Positions 5,644-5,910 of a DNA stretch of 5,910 nucleotides are shown here, piece by piece (position 1 is the first letter of the stretch; every line of letters starts with the position of its first letter). A program made the position numbers and the translations under genes. The notes under the pieces are model-generated. The model had not been told where the DNA came from and made no database searches. It saw nothing but the letters and a program-made list of their open reading frames with translations. Origin of the DNA: Deltaproteobacteria bacterium (lineage in GTDB: Bacteria > Desulfobacterota_B > Binatia > UBA9968); assembly GCA_027297485.1 (NCBI GenBank), contig JAPUHZ010000254.1, positions 1 through 5,910 of the forward strand, read 5' to 3'.

Positions 5644-5910
5644 ATGGATAAGCTCTGCAGTTTCCGGGAGGCAATCGCAGAAGAAATCGAGGACGGTATG
5701 GCGCTGGCGATGGGCTGCACTCTTGAATCCCTGATTCCTTTTGCCGCCGGATATGAAATCATTCGACAGAAGAAAAGGGACCTCACGTTAATTGCCCCAA
5801 TCTCCGATATCCAGTTTGACCAGCTTATAGGTGCGGGTTGCGTGCGACGGGTCATTGCCTCCTGGGTCGGAAATGTGGCCGCAGGGTTGGGACATAACTT
5901 TAGGCGGGCA
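5644..5910 (+). CDS. Family I CoA-transferase alpha subunit, N-terminal part (runs off right edge)
   Basis: The first 89 codons of a GctA/IpdA-like (COG1788-type) CoA-transferase A subunit; the rest lies beyond the window. Seen in the sequence: an N-terminal FREAIAEEIEDGMALAMGC segment (residues 7-25) matching the family's usual opening in which a Gly-rich strand follows the dipeptide DG. Then come IIRQKKRDLTLIAP (39-52), LIGAGCVRRVIASWVG (61-76) and a terminal HNFRRA like the family's conserved RxFRR region. These enzymes move CoA between acyl-CoA and free acids as alpha/beta pairs. Some relatives act as ring-opening CoA hydrolases in steroid degradation. The catalytic Glu is normally on the beta subunit, which would be expected just downstream. 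An in-frame TAA at 5635-5637 makes ATG 5644 the first possible start. AAGG at 5636-5639 is a short-spaced ribosome binding site. It is divergent from the redox operon, which suggests related function. Substrate unknown. Confidence 0.85.
   Translation, partial: MDKLCSFREAIAEEIEDGMALAMGCTLESLIPFAAGYEIIRQKKRDLTLIAPISDIQFDQLIGAGCVRRVIASWVGNVAAGLGHNFRRA

Noticed and set aside
1..5910. CRISPR arrays, tRNA or rRNA genes, transposase genes
   Set aside because: No regularly spaced direct repeats, tRNA-like or rRNA-like sequence, or transposase-like frame was recognised.

Overview
The window reads as ordinary bacterial DNA, moderately GC-rich, probably from an anaerobic or facultative environmental bacterium. 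The evidence is a membrane-anchored molybdenum/iron-sulfur oxidoreductase beside an acyl-CoA-type CoA-transferase. A Desulfobacterota-like or similar proteobacterial source would fit, but this is inference from gene content; no rRNA or other taxonomic marker is present.

Layout from left to right. (1) Positions 1-781, minus strand: the N-terminal 260 residues of an ArsB/NhaD-type (ion transporter superfamily) membrane carrier, cut by the left edge. (2) Positions 782-1137: a 356-bp gene-free stretch holding three separate palindromic elements in a row: a REP-like short hairpin, a long-armed inverted repeat, and an imperfect 9-bp-periodic inverted repeat. No coding region or convincing terminator was seen there. 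(3) Positions 1138-5525, minus strand: a two-gene operon. The upstream gene (3993-5525) fuses a four-cluster ferredoxin subunit to an eight-helix NrfD/PsrC-like membrane anchor. The downstream gene (1138-3978) encodes the molybdopterin catalytic subunit. They are 14 bp apart, and the second gene's ribosome binding site overlaps the stop of the first. (4) Positions 5526-5643: a 118-bp divergent promoter region with a good sigma70-like promoter for the redox operon and an inverted repeat over its -35 element. (5) Positions 5644-5910, plus strand: the start of a family I CoA-transferase alpha subunit, cut by the right edge.

Together the two redox genes can form a complete electron-transfer module: catalytic Mo centre, chain of five [4Fe-4S] clusters, membrane quinone site. 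Neither protein has a Tat or Sec signal, so the catalytic side should face the cytoplasm. The putative molybdenum ligand is a Cys followed by Ser, not the Cys/SeCys-His pair of formate dehydrogenases, so the substrate is unknown. The divergent CoA-transferase hints at a link to carboxylic acid or acyl-CoA catabolism. The main items worth follow-up are this orphan-substrate complex with its fused anchor, its shared control region, and the palindrome cluster.
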